Source of the DNA: Carallia brachiata
Taxonomy: Eukaryota; Streptophyta; Magnoliopsida; Malpighiales; Rhizophoraceae
Assembly: GCA_021464245.1 (NCBI GenBank)
Contig: JADCRB010000013.1
Coordinates: 12,249,245 to 12,313,244 of the forward strand
Reading direction: 5' to 3'
Length of the DNA: 64,000 nucleotides
The first letter of the stretch is position 1; every line of letters begins with the position of its first letter. Below are positions 31,298 to 43,857 of the stretch, in pieces. Under the pieces are notes generated by a model that worked only from the letters and a program-made list of their open reading frames with translations, was not told the DNA's origin and did not search any database. Both the position numbers and the translations under genes were made by a program.

Positions 31298-32149
31298 CTA
31301 GGTAAAATAATTTTTTTGTTTCCCCTCTATAGGTTGGTAGCTAGAACCTGGAGTGTAAATAGCAAGATCAGGCCACCCATTACTATTTCCCCACTCACTA
31401 CTACTACCTTGTAAATAACTCTCATTATCACCGCCGGAACCGCCGCCGACACCGCCGCTGCTAGCGGCTTTGTTCTTGTTATTGTTATTTTCAAGGCCAC
31501 CTTGCACGTCCAAACCCAGCCGGGGCCCACCCGGAAGAGAAACCGAATTCAAATCTTCAACAAACCCGCCGCCCATCGGCACCATTTTCAAGCCCGACCC
31601 AATTGAATTCAGACCATCAAAAATAGTCCCAAACTGAGAATTTGATGAAAGGAGCGAGCTAAAGCTGAATCCCCCATCACCAAGCTCCAGCACCTTCCGA
31701 TCCGGATCCCCTTCCAACCCGTACATCAGAACCGGTTCTTGACCCGAACCCGAATTTTCATCACCCATCAATTTTCGGGTCTCGTCAGTTGCTGCTGCTG
31801 TAGCTGTTTTCGTTGACGTTGGTGACGCTGATTCAGGCACCCGACGGTTCCTCGGTCCGGGTCTGGATCCGGGTTGGAGCGTTTTGGCTGGAGGAGGAGG
31901 AGCGTTTGGTTGTTCTTCCGACTGCCGCCACCGACTGGGATGTTCCTCAAGGCGCCGCCTTTGGTCCAGTATCTACGGCAATTCTTACAGAAATGGCGGG
32001 GCTGTAAGAGATTGTAATTGTTGTAGTAGCAGAAACTTGGTGTTGGTTGAGTCACAGCGGGGGCACTTTAGCTGTTCTTGCTCAGGGAATTGTGGCTTGA
32101 TCGGCTGAAACGCTGCTGCTGCTGCTGCTGCTGCTGTTGGATCTTGCAT
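31298..32149 (-). CDS. Dof-type zinc finger transcription factor (ADOF1/DOF3.1-like)
   Basis: Single-exon gene; intended product 283 residues. I chose ATG 32149 (MQDPT) because related Dof proteins begin MQD and an in-frame TGA lies just upstream. Ala8 (residues 6-13) is encoded by a GCA/GCT-type repeat. The Dof finger is CX2CX21CX2C with C29, C32, C54 and C57 ([11 protein letters not shown], then [36 protein letters not shown]). The tail keeps [11 protein letters not shown] and a C-terminal WPDLAIY, like the WTDLA ending of ADOF1. It should bind AAAG sites in the nucleus. As supplied, the frame is broken by one extra base in the A run 32033-32035 (inside the finger) and restored by one missing base at 31909-31911, so the finger would be garbled. 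A real loss is unlikely because both flanks are well kept. Confidence 0.93.
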
Positions 32150-32700
32150 CTTCTTCAAGTTTTTCAACCAAGATGGTCAGTAAAGATTTGGCCTTTTTTT
32201 TTTGGGGGGGAAGAATTTGGACCAATTCCTATGAGGTTGTGAAGTACAATGTTGTCCTGTCTGATAAATTGGTGGGGTTTTAAATGGTTTGCTGTTGAAA
32301 AGGCTATAAACAGAAGAAAAGGGAGTTCTTCAAGACAAAGATCAGTTCTTTTGTTGTTGTTCTATAAGAATTTTGCAAGAACATGTAAAAAGATCAGTTC
32401 TTTTGTTCTCGTTTTATAAGAATTTTGCAAAAACATGGAAAAGAAGATCAGTTTCTTCAGGTGGGGGTTTTGGTTTTTTTTTTTTTATAAATTTTTGATG
32501 AGGTTGATGAAGAATTGAAAGAGTGAGAAAGAAGTTGCGGAAGAATAGACAAGATGTAGAGATATCAGGGGGTGTTGAAAATCTTTTGAAGGAAGAAGAT
32601 GATCTATGTGTTGCTGTTTACGCGTGAGAGTGACTGGCCACTAAAGACTTACAAGTGGCAGAGGTTCAAAGAGAGAGCACGGCAAAACAAACATTAAATA
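32150..32700 (-). promoter_or_regulatory. Dof gene 5' leader and promoter
   Basis: Mixed-composition sequence upstream of the Dof start, turning AT-rich at about 32700. A near-duplicate of about 45 bp is visible around 32335-32440 (two AGATCAGTTCTTTTGTT blocks, each followed by TATAAGAATTTTGCAA). Confidence 0.45.
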
Positions 32701-35700
32701 ATACATTTAATTCTTTATAATTTATTTTTTTAATTAAAAATAATTTATTATAAATATATCCATTATTTAATGTATAGAGGGAGGTTATGATAATTTTATT
32801 TGTAATACCTTATTTAATTATTTTTTAAAAGATAGGCTCACTACTAAAGTATTAATAAAGTTGAGCACGTCTCTACTGCAAGATATTGCGGCGATTATCA
32901 ATTTTAAAATTTATTATTATACTATAATTTTAAACTATTTTAGTGATCACCCAACCACTTGTTAAAAGAGAATGCATGCATAGAATTTGAATTCAGTAAA
33001 TATAAAATATATATTAATTTATTATTAAATTATTATTATAAATAATATAGTTTGATTATCTTATGTTTTATTTTTTAGAATTGAAATATTCAAGGATTAA
33101 AGTTTTTTATAATTTACAATTTTTGTAATTTACTCTTGGCCAAGATTATGCAAAATTTATCAGTAGAAATTTGTTAAAATAATATTATTTTGCAATTGTC
33201 ATTTTTTTCATCAAAATTATAAAATATGTTATATGTTTTTTAAATTAAATTTTGATGTACACTGCATCTCAGATTATATCTTTTACTTTTTTTTGTTATT
33301 TTTAATGTATAAAACATGTTGATACAAAAATATTTGAAATTGTATATGTATTAAGAAGATATAATAAAATTTTGTAATCATAATACGTAATTATAATTAA
33401 TTTTGTGTTAATAGTTATAAATTATTATCAGGAATTAATTGTCAAAATTAAGAGGAATTATTACTTAAATTGAAATTACACAAAAATATATAAAATAATC
33501 AAATTACATGAGCTAAGAGTTTGATTGCATGGCTGCGCGAGCTCGGTCGGAGAGCAAACGTGCGACCATGCATTGTGTTATTTTCTTTTCTTTTAGTTTT
33601 GTAGTTTTTTAAAAAAAATTTAAATTCTAAATATATTTAATATTATTATAAAACTTATTTTTTAAAAAAATTAAAAAATAAACTCTAAAACATATTTAGC
33701 GTTATGTTAAACGTACGTAATATTACCTTAAATTTTATTTTTCAAAAACATTTTATTTTATCACAAAAAATATTTTTCTTGCTAATAGATGACCCTTTTG
33801 TTACGATACTAAGCAATACTTGTTACAGTAGAAAAACCTTATTTTACAGCACTAAACAGAACTTATTGCTGCAAGAAAGCATTGTATTGTAATAGTAGGG
33901 GGTAGCACGCGGCCATATAATTTTTTCGATGGAACAAATACATTTAATAAAAAAAAAAAAAAAAACTTTACCATGTAAGAGGAGGCACACCAAAGATGCA
34001 TAATCTATCAATAATTCATATGTTGTTTTTTTTTTCAAAAAAAAACAAATCTCTTGCTCATTAGGTCGTTTTATTGCATTCCCCACCAAATTTGTCTAAA
34101 ACAAATAATACGCTGACGCGGATTTTAGACACAGGAAAAACACGAGTTTACAATAATTTTTATTATTATATTATATTATTTTTGGTTAAATGACGGGTTT
34201 ACATTGCTTCACTGTGATTGTTTGTTGTAAGTTTATAGTACTCAATGTAAATCACCATTATGTATCTAAAGATCAAAGAATACTATTAAGTATAGATGGA
34301 AATACAATTTATTCAATAATTAATAATTGATATTTTTTATTAATTAATAATTAATTATTTTATAATTATATATGATACTCAATTGTACTCTAATAATATT
34401 TTGTTTTCTATATTTTTTCAAAATTAAAAATGCGTAACTAACTCTAATAATTATGCAATATCTAGATTCATCCACAGTATTTGTTGAGTTTAGAGAATGA
34501 TAAACGTACCCAATTTAATCTAATGACGGGAACACGTGACTCCAAGATTATTCTAAAGTAACCTTATCTCTTTCTCGCAGGATTTTGGTTGCACTACTGA
34601 CAAAATTGAACACGACTTTGTTAAGTTTACATGTTGACTGATTGGTCATATGCGATAAATATGATTAATGGGATTAATGAGGTAAGTGTGTGATATATAA
34701 TTAATTTATTAATATTTAATAATTTATTTATTTATTTATTATTTTAATTTAATATATTTTTTACAGTCTAATAATTTAAGTTACTGGTAATCAAACTCTC
34801 GTAGTTTAGTGCCAAGAAATTTTTCTAAAACAAAAAAGCGAGACAGTTTGGAGTAAAATATGCCGACAACAGTGTTCTCTGAAAGACGTATACAAACTTG
34901 TTTTATTAGTGGACTTTGATTAATGAATGTCAATGTCTATCTTGACATTCTGTCATTAAACTCTAAAGTATGATTATTTAGAGGAATTCCAAACATTGCT
35001 TGTTAAGCCCTAGGCATTTTAAAAAGAATCGGATTCCAAGTCATATAAATATACCACATTTTGAAAAACATTAGAAAGACAAGATACTATTTAACTCCGA
35101 ATTGACCTTTTTTTTTTGCGTTTCTAAAAGAAAAAAGTTTTAGCGACAGATGATTTTTAAGTTTGACAATGTATCTAAAAGTAATAAGGGTTAAATTTTA
35201 AATAATAACGTTTATATTTTTAGTAACAAAATTTTATTACTTGACTTTTTCCTAATAAAAATATGATTGTTATTATTAAAAATTATAATGTTGTTACTCC
35301 TAAACAAATCGTCCGACTGCAATTCTCGGACAGCCGACCAGAACTCTTCTAAAAACACTTACCTGATAAAATTATGTGTAATCTCGTGATTTAGATGTCA
35401 CATGTACGAGTCATATAGATGGCATTTTACAAAATGACCGAGTCAAAATCTTATCTAAATTTTAGAGTGTGAATATTTCGTATTTATATTTTTTTAAACA
35501 CATTTTAATACCATATAATAAGTTGTTTTAAACAATGCTTTAAAAGAATCTCGTGAAATATTAAATAAGAAAGCAAACTCAAGGGAACAAAAAGAAACTA
35601 ATTTTCTTGGCCCAACAGATTACACAACTTGCCCCAAGTTAAGCTAATGAATAAATAACATTGTGGACACAATAAGAAATATGTTATTGAACTCACACAG

Positions 35701-37793
35701 CTGTTTGAATATGGCACATGCAATCTTATCTTATAAGATTCAACGCATAAACAATTCATAATCTCATTAATTAAAGATAATAAAATGAAAAAAAAAGTAC
35801 CAGATCCAGTTAAAAACTTTAGAACAAAAGCTCAAATAATCCACTAATAGTACGAATATCATGTTTATTCTTTTTGTTTTTGTCTCATTATATGAAAAAT
35901 ACCTTGTCTTCAATACCTAAAAGGGCAATATGGTAAAAACATAACCAGCTTAGCCAAGTCTTAGTTGGCACTAGTTAGCAATTAATTACTCATCTAATGA
36001 CATCCGCTAAGTCTCAGTGTTTAATTAAGCCAAGACAAGGGACCAAAGCCACCAAAATGCCTGCGTAGAAACAAAGCAAAGAAAACAATTTGAAGGCATC
36101 ATTTGAAATTCCAATGGCAACTTTTCCATTTCCCCTGTGATCAAATCAGCACCGTCCAAAGTGTTGAATTCATGAAGACTGCGTATGATCAAAGGTTTTT
36201 AGTGGCAGTCACGGATGTGCAAGCTTCAATGACACGTGGCAGCACCCCCCTGAGTGGACTGAGCAGTAATGCTCAACGGCACTTTTATGTTGGGATGTAG
36301 TGGGCCCCTTTTAATTCTTTGTAACATTTGGTTAGATTGTCCTGTTTTGCTTGTAGATTATTATGTGAAAATAAATTGAAAGGTTCGACTGTATAATAAT
36401 GTAGCGAGAATTGTTCGGAGGGCGTATGGTTACGATTTACATGTTATTTTTAAATTTTAATAAATATTTTTATCAAATTATATTATATAACTTTTTTATA
36501 AGTCTCATATTATTTTTACTGCATTAACACTAAGTTAAGCTTATACACGTAAGATAGATGCATTCACATCACCAAGACAAGAAGCATCACAATTGTCAAC
36601 GAAGGTTGAGTTGGTAAGATTTTGTATTTTTACTTAAAAAATTTGAAATTTGAGTCTTATAAACAGTCATTCTTATTAGGTGATATGTAAATCTAATATG
36701 AATCCTCTTTGAAACCTGTAACTTTCTCTAACCCTAAATTGAAGCAGTCCCTCCTCACCTAAACTTTTTAGGACAAAAAAAAAAACAAAGAGGCGTCATA
36801 ATTTGAGTTGTAGAAACGGCTTCCAACTTATTAGTTTTTGGTACATAATAACATTGACATAAATATCATTAAATTTCATTATTTTAAAAGTTTTAATTAG
36901 GTCTTAAACGAAATTTAATTTATAAGAAAACGAAATCCTGAAAAAAAATTAAAGTAGTTTACTCAACTAAAATTGGCATTAATTTTTATTTTTTGGTTGA
37001 AATTTAGCATATGATTTATTTTAAATCTTATCCAATAGCCAACAGCTTAATCTTTGAAGTGAAATAATTTCTTGACGTAAGAGTGAAGTTTTGTAATTAA
37101 AAACAAAACACCTATAGTCAAACTAGGTTATCCTCATGTTTAATTGTGATTTTTATAATTAAAATGAATCTCACTCAACAACTTAATTTTAATTTTGTTT
37201 GAGTGAAATGATTGTTTAACATTATTTATAAAGTTTTAATCAAGATTAAACAAAAAAGCTCTTTTCCATGCACCATCATGCGTAAAAGCTCCACGGATCT
37301 GAAAACCAAAATGCCATACGGCCAAGGAGACAGAGGACTTCAATAATTGTTGAACGTGACACTTACAAGAATTATAAGCCGAAGCCATTCAAGGCTTTAA
37401 GTGTTATATAAAAAAATAAAAATAAAATAAGAATAAAATAAAGCTAAAAGAAAGGTTTTTAATGAAACATGTTGGTCCAACCACATTATCCAAAATCTAC
37501 ATATAGATTTGGTTTGAACATAAATAGTTTCTTTTATATGAAAAACAATTCAAAAACTTCATTTCTTCTAAATTTGTCTGAGAACATATTCCATGCGTGT
37601 GGGAGATACTACTGTTTACATAACTCGAATATGCCACAATTAATTTACAATAGAGTTTCTTTCTTTTTGCACAGGGGATTTTGCCATCTTCTCCCAAAAT
37701 AACTTAAATCATTATTCATATGGTTTCAAATTGAGAGTTATTTATTAACATTTTAATTCAACTTATTTTAACTTTGATGGCTAAGAATAAGAT

Positions 37794-37820
<27 letters not shown>
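37794..37820. repeat. (TA)n microsatellite
   Basis: Uninterrupted TA dinucleotides in intergenic DNA. Confidence 0.95.
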
Positions 37821-37826
<6 letters not shown>

Positions 37827-38815
37827 AAAATATATAATTAATTTAATAATTTATTTATTTTATTCACAACAAAAAAAAAAATGTCAGTACATGTATCTAA
37901 TACTTGAGCAATACGCTGTCCAACTAATTTCTGGACCAAGTGAAATGACTATTGACATTTTCGTCCGCAAATCACTGCATATTCGAACAAAGTTCATAGC
38001 AGTTCATCATAATGTGTAGTCAAGCGATTCAACAACTGAAGGCCAAGTGCCCTGAGCAAAGGGTCTTGCTTAAGTAAAAGCAATGGGGGGCACGAGAGTG
38101 CATGATGGGCTGTGGGGTCAAAATACGTAAAGAAAAAAATTGTAGATGACAACACAATTATATAAATATTTAGTAGATATATAATAATTTAAATTATTTA
38201 ATTATAAAATATATATTAAATTTAAAAAATAAATAAATTATTAAAAAATATTAAATTAATTATATATATTTTAAATATTTTGTTAATTATTTTTACGTAA
38301 TCTTACTCATATGCTAATAGGTCATGGTGGGGTTGAGTGGGTTCCATCAGTTATCAAAGACAAATGTGGGAGTGGTGGTGGTGGTGGTGGTGGTAGTGGT
38401 GGTGGTGGTGAGAATGATTAATGGTGAAGGGAGTCGAGGACTTTGAAAGAAATGTCATTTCTGTTTCCTTTGAGCCTGCAACACGTTTCAGAGAGCATGC
38501 CTATGCTTGCTCCCTTCCTAGCAATGACTTCTAATCATCCCCGGATTGAGTGCGTGTACATGGTTTTTGACAGACTATAAGGATACACAATTTTATAAGT
38601 TCATGTGGACACAGTAAATTTTTTTTAATCGGTGCACCTACTAGAAGTTGAAGTCAAAATTGGTAAACTTAACAATATGGTTATACCATACCAATTCCCT
38701 CCCTTCTTGAGGAATCAAAATGGCTATCAAATCACAAATGCATAAAGCTTGCTGGACTAGTTGGTTTTCCTTTAGTTCACCATATCAAAGTGCATTATTT
38801 TGTAGTATCAAATAA

Positions 38816-38992
38816 AAAAACTAACGTGATACGTAAAGTGTTCTTCAATTTAGTGCAAAAATAAGAAGAAGTGGATGCATATGTATGCGGTCTTCTCCTT
38901 GCATTTTACAAAGAGACTATTTTCACGTCTCAAACTCATGATCTCGAGGTCATCATAAGAATAACTCAACTGTTGTACTAAAATTCATCTTC
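38816..38992 (-). mobile_element. Au-like SINE with perfect 19-bp target duplication
   Basis: The 19-bp word ATTTTGTAGTATCAAATAA occurs at 38797-38815 and 38993-39011, flanking 177 bp. On the minus strand the insert contains a B-box-like CATGAGTTTGAGACG, then AAATAGTCTCTTTGTAAAATG and AGAAGACCGCATACATA. These match in order the Au-type SINE body (GGTTCGAGTCGTG, AAACAGCCTCTTGCA, GGTAAGGCTGCGTACA), from memory. The minus-strand 3' end is a T run, as expected for a pol III SINE of this group. The intact target duplication shows the insertion is comparatively recent even though the body differs from the consensus. Confidence 0.8.
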
Positions 38993-40151
38993 ATTTTGTA
39001 GTATCAAATAATTTTTTTATTTTTTTGAAGCTCAGGCATCTAATAAGTTAAATTCTCAGATGCCAAAATTCTTCCAAGTGGGTCTTCTAAGGCTGAGGAA
39101 AGTCAGGACAAAAAAGATGCTGGCTTGATTAGATTCATGTTGAGATTGATCTTGACCCTCCATTAGAGGCATGCAATGAGAGCTGGCTTTCTTATCCGAC
39201 TTTTGTCACGTTATAGATGTAATTTCAACCGTTGATCATGATTTGAGTAGCCATATTCCCTCCCCCCGATCAAGTAGCCTCCTTTGAATTGTTATCTGAT
39301 CCAATTGAACTCACAGCAAAGGGGAAGGCCCGCCCCAACCAACTGTTATACATGTACAATTCTTGCGTATTTTACTAAGTGCGTCGACGGGGTCTTACTC
39401 CAACTCAAAAGCATAAAAAATGTGGAACAATTTAAACTGTTTGCACTTTGTTTTATGTGCTTTAGAATATACGTGAGGTTGTACAATGTCCAGGTCCTGA
39501 GCGAGGTAGCTTGGAATTGTGACTCTTCTATACATAGCTTAAAAATGGCTACTTGATATGATTGACTCAATTATACTAGTTCCAGTGACCACCAAAATTT
39601 TGGACTTAAAAAGAGGTCGTGGGATCGAATCGCAGTTTTTCCTTAAACCTCCTACATCAAGTGGCATTTGGGGTGCAAAACATCCCCTCCACCAATCAAG
39701 GACTTGGATAAATTCTCCTTCTCACTAGTGCCTAACATCTAACAACTGACTTTCCGAGTTCCAAAAAAACAAATAGTTATGATTGGCTCAGGATTCTTCT
39801 CCTTTTTGCCATATTTTCCACCCTTTTAAGTTTTAACCAAAAGTTATAATTTGTACCAGGTGTACAGTCCAGAGTGGAGTAATTCTACAGTAGTGTCATG
39901 TGAGTTGATGCTTGCAGAACATATACATAAGCTCGAACACATACGAATGCTTCAGTAAAAACAAAAAAAAACTGTCAGTAAATGGAAATGCATGACTCAG
40001 ATTGAATTCCTTGCAACAGCTATAAAACAGTGAGGGAGTTCAGCCTTATTGAACAATGGACAAATTTTGAAGTGCAGCCAAAAGCTACCAAGGGCTGAAC
40101 ACTATTATTTTTGGATGCTGAACAGTGCAAATTAATCAAAAGCTGCTGCAG

Positions 40152-41333
40152 CTAGACATAGTAACCTGTGAATGTGAATCCTCTGCCAACAATTTCACCA
40201 CCACAAAACCAGGCAAAGCACTCCAAGCCAAAAAGAGCAGCAATCCCAGCATTCTCTATCTTAATCTCTGGCTTGCTCTTGATTAAGGCGACAAGACTGT
40301 CAAGTTCCTTCCAGAATGACTCATAGCGATTTGGAATACTGTACATTGAGCAGCAACCAAGGTTGGCTAATTGACTGATATGAGTAAAGAACTAAAGATA
40401 GACAACTTATTAGTTGATTTGTAGTCCCAAATGGTTATAAAATTTGATAGAAAATGACCCCAACAACTACGCAGGTCGGCATACTACTTTAAAACATTGT
40501 GTCTATATGCACAACTATAGATTTGATTATTTATGCAATGCACAATGAGAGTAACCAGGTCTGAGTAACCAAAGCATTATGCTTTATCAAAGCTGAAACT
40601 CTGCCAGAATGTTGAATATGAAGGACATTGCAGTACATGAAACTTCCGCATTTGTAAGGTTTGGAGATGGGTCAGATATACACAGCCTTACTTTTTATCA
40701 CAAGCATACTGTTTTCAGGACTCAAACTATGAGAAACCTTACGATCACACTAGAGCTCACCTTTCAAAATGTTAAATGTAGCCATGCTTATTAAATGCAA
40801 GTAGGCATAATTAGTTTGCAATAATCAACATCATGGCATAACAAGATTATAGGTAAGACCTGAACTTGACCTGATAAAATATTGGCATTTTCGCAATAAA
40901 GCACATTGAAACTGGTTTAAAGCTAGAAACAATTGTGAAGAATTAACTCAGCAAAGGATGGAACTAAATGAGAAAAATGTACCAGATCAAGACAGCAGGA
41001 TTAAAAACTAGTTAAGGTGATAATAAATAAGCTATCAGATAGAGCCATCAAACGGAGTACTAGAGGTTGAAGTAGACAGAAAATTCCAAAGAGAAACCTG
41101 GCAAGACGAGTGTAAAACAATTGATTAGCTAGTTCTTGGCATCTGTCCACAGTTGGAGGGTCCTGGATATACTGCTGGTTTTTCTCCAATAATTCCTTAT
41201 AGTAATCACATGCACGCTTGGCCACAGATTTTGAAGATTCACTCACTGCCTTTGGCTGCCACACAGGCAGTTTTGCAGCCATAGATAAGGCTTGAGCTGC
41301 CTTAGCTTGCAAAAGAGGCAGTCTTGATGTCAT
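40152..41333 (-). CDS. Mitochondrial ATP synthase subunit g
   Basis: Two coding exons, 41333-41098 and 40338-40152, give 140 residues with an intact frame. A further non-coding first exon (about 42345-42259) is inferred from a GTAAGC donor at 42258 and a CAG acceptor at 41353-41355, giving a leader intron of about 0.9 kb. The C-terminal half is the family core: YTRLA, IPNRYESFWKELDS, then AGIAALFGLECFAWFCGGEI followed by VGRGFTFTGYYV, a single membrane helix. Its GEIVG is the GxxxG motif used for dimer contact in the F1Fo membrane sector. The N-terminal 20-40 residues carry Lys/Arg and no acidic residues, compatible with mitochondrial import. Family members in Arabidopsis are, from memory, about 122 residues, so this N-terminus looks somewhat longer. 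Confidence 0.94.
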
Positions 41334-42258
41334 GGTCTCAATCAACCAGAAACTGCAAACAAGTAAAAATGCAGATATCATTGCACAAGGCAGAAAATTA
41401 TGTATTAGAACTATGCATATTTATAGAAGAGATCCAGCTAACAAATTGTTTATCTTTCAATGGATTTACATGTCATTGAGGCCCCAAAAGGCGACTTGAA
41501 TAGTAAATTAAGATATTAGACTTAGATGTGTGAGTGAGACGTGCGTTTTAAGTTCAAATCCCATCACCGTTAATTATTAGACATCATACGCATCACTTAG
41601 TATATGGGAGCAAATCTATTAACATATATACAATTATCAAATCAAATGAAGAATTCTGTTGACAGGACTAAATGAAATGACGAGAGAAAAAAAAAAGGAA
41701 ATTTGTGTTCTCTCTAATCAAATGCATATCTCAATTCTGAATAGAACGAAGACACCCTATCTTTCCAATCTAAAATGTCAAATACTAACTAGAGAAAAGC
41801 TGCAGTTATTGTTACAAGCAAAGTCTTTAAATAATGGATTATGACTGTTACCTTAATTAGACCTAATACAAGGTATACCAGATCCATCTGTGTATTAAAC
41901 TGACCAAATTCTCATGTTTTCATATATATATATAAACACAAACAATAAGTAGATCAAAATCAGAAATATTTACAAATAAACAATTTGACAGTAAAATGTC
42001 AAAAGGGTCTGTTTGGATTACCGAGAAAGCAAGAAGAAAATCATTAACTAGCCAAGATTTTACTAATAGGAGTTTTTAGCTAAATTAAAAATCTTGCAAG
42101 CAACAGACATGTAAAGCATCTCTAACCTTAATTACACTAAGGCTCGCCGGCTATTTTGTAGAATTCAAACAGATATAAAAAAATAAACCTTTAAAATGGA
42201 TTCCAACAGGCAATGGGAAAATGAAATATTGATCATAGTGGTAAAATCATTAGCTTAC

Positions 42259-42352
42259 CTCTGATTACTTTGTTCTGATTTTTATGGTGAGTAGTATAGG
42301 ATTGAGGGAGAGAGATAGAGAGTGTGTGTAACTGTAAACCTGAACCCTAATA
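42259..42352 (-). promoter_or_regulatory. ATP synthase g non-coding first exon with telo-box-like element
   Basis: The plus-strand text at about 42342-42350 reads GAACCCTAA, one base from the plant telo-box AAACCCTAA, which is common near start sites of ribosomal and mitochondrial protein genes. Downstream on the minus strand is a CT-rich leader that ends at the GTAAGC donor at 42258. Confidence 0.5.
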
Positions 42353-43857
42353 GTTGGCCATTATCACCCTTATTTTTATAATAATAATAATAATAATAAT
42401 AAATGAATTTAATTTTTTTTTATAAAAATTATTTTTAGAGTTTTTTATGAAAATTTTTATGGTTAATCACACAACTTTTTGTCCAAAAATTGAGATTTAG
42501 ACTGTTACCAAGTCACCAATTTTGGTTTGTCTGTTTTTTTTTTCCTCTTTTATGGATTGAGAAAATTTAAGTATTAATGAAGTATGATGTTTAAATTCGT
42601 ATCTCACTTAAATTTTAAATTTGGTAATAAATTTTCACTAAAAGTCGTGAGTTTTACTTTTTATGTTTTTGTCAAAGGAAACTATTACTACATCACATGA
42701 AATGAACATTTTTTATATCCTAATTCTCCAAAAAAGAAAAAAAAAAACATGTTCATATCTCAGTGATGCGAAAGAATCTCACGCAGGAGTTAATTTTCCC
42801 CCCAACTCAATTGGAAAAAAAGGTTTTGACACAAATAAGGGAAACAATCTACAACACCAATTGGAATTATTTTTTATTTATACCTGTGGCATATAATAAC
42901 ATCCGCATAATGTTAGCAAAATCAGAAATATAACATATGCGTGGTTGGGGTGTAATAGAATTAGGTGAATAATACCATGATTATATATTAATTAAATTGG
43001 GTCAATCTTTATAGTTTACAGTAATTTAGGTCCACGTTTAACCCTGAATAAAGGGTCCATACTTGTTTTCCAAAGTTCCACAGGACACTAGCAATGAAAA
43101 ATAATCACTCATTTGAGCAACCAACATGGTTGGAAAACGATTACAATAATTCGATGCAATCATTTATTTGATCTTTCAAGTCAAATAATTAAAAAAAAAA
43201 AAAGGAAAAAACAAAAAAGATAAAACCACAGCAGATATTAAAAGTCTAAAACCACCAACAAAGAATTCAATGACCCAAAAAACAAATATGTTCAAAGAAG
43301 GAAAAAAAACAAAAGAACTATATAATCTTAGAGCTAATGGATTAAGTTTCAAACATGACAAAGAATCAATTAAAAAATGTTCTTGCAAGTTTTCAACAGC
43401 TATTTCCCACCAAGATTTGATTTCAAAAAAAAGGAAAAAATTGACTACATTTTACCTTAAGACCTACTGGCAAGTATTTGAACATCCTTTAGTTCTTTAT
43501 GTTGCAGAAGAGCTACAATCACATTTTTTTCTAAACTTCAACCCAACACAATTTAGAACATAATTGCATCTTCTAATTTAGAAGAATATGGGAAAAAAAG
43601 GAAAGGAATTTTGCAGGGTTAGGAGGGAGAAAATGAGAATCTAGCTCCCTGCCCAGGAACGATAGCATAACGCGTTGCTTCCTTCTTCGATTCCTCGTAA
43701 CAGCGATTTCCAGCAATCTGGCTTGATAGGGCATCTGACTTGAAATGTGAATTGATGTAGCCTCCACCTGGTGGATTTGGTGGGAATGGAAAAGCAATCT
43801 TCTCCAACAGCAACCCAAAAAAGTCAACCAAGCATTACATTCCCTCTTGGACCAACT
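42353..43857. other. Spacer between ATP synthase g and PP2A B55
   Basis: Contains an ATA trinucleotide run at about 42380-42403, AT-rich DNA, poly-A tracts and, from about 43560 upward, the PP2A B55 3' UTR (minus strand). No further gene is seen. Confidence 0.5.

Larger units (their letters stand above)
32700..40151. other. Intergenic AT-rich region with TE remnants
   Basis: About 7.4 kb with no gene I can support; the open frames are short and unlike known proteins. It holds a (TA) run at 37794-37820, a GGT/GGTGGT trinucleotide tract at about 38370-38410, a well-bounded SINE at 38816-38992, and possible degenerate tRNA-like segments near 36.6 and 39.6 kb. The 3' UTR of the ATP synthase gene occupies its right end. 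Confidence 0.5.

Noticed and set aside
31768..32055. Dof gene read as three separate small genes
   Set aside because: The three frames join into one Dof protein if one extra and one missing base are allowed for; the zinc-finger motif spans the break.
35170..35300. Possible small inverted repeat of AATAATAAC-like words
   Set aside because: The match is driven by A/T simple sequence and has no defined ends.
36103..36300. A 65-codon open frame in the 33-40 kb spacer
   Set aside because: No recognisable motif, no exon context and AT-rich surroundings; treated as chance.
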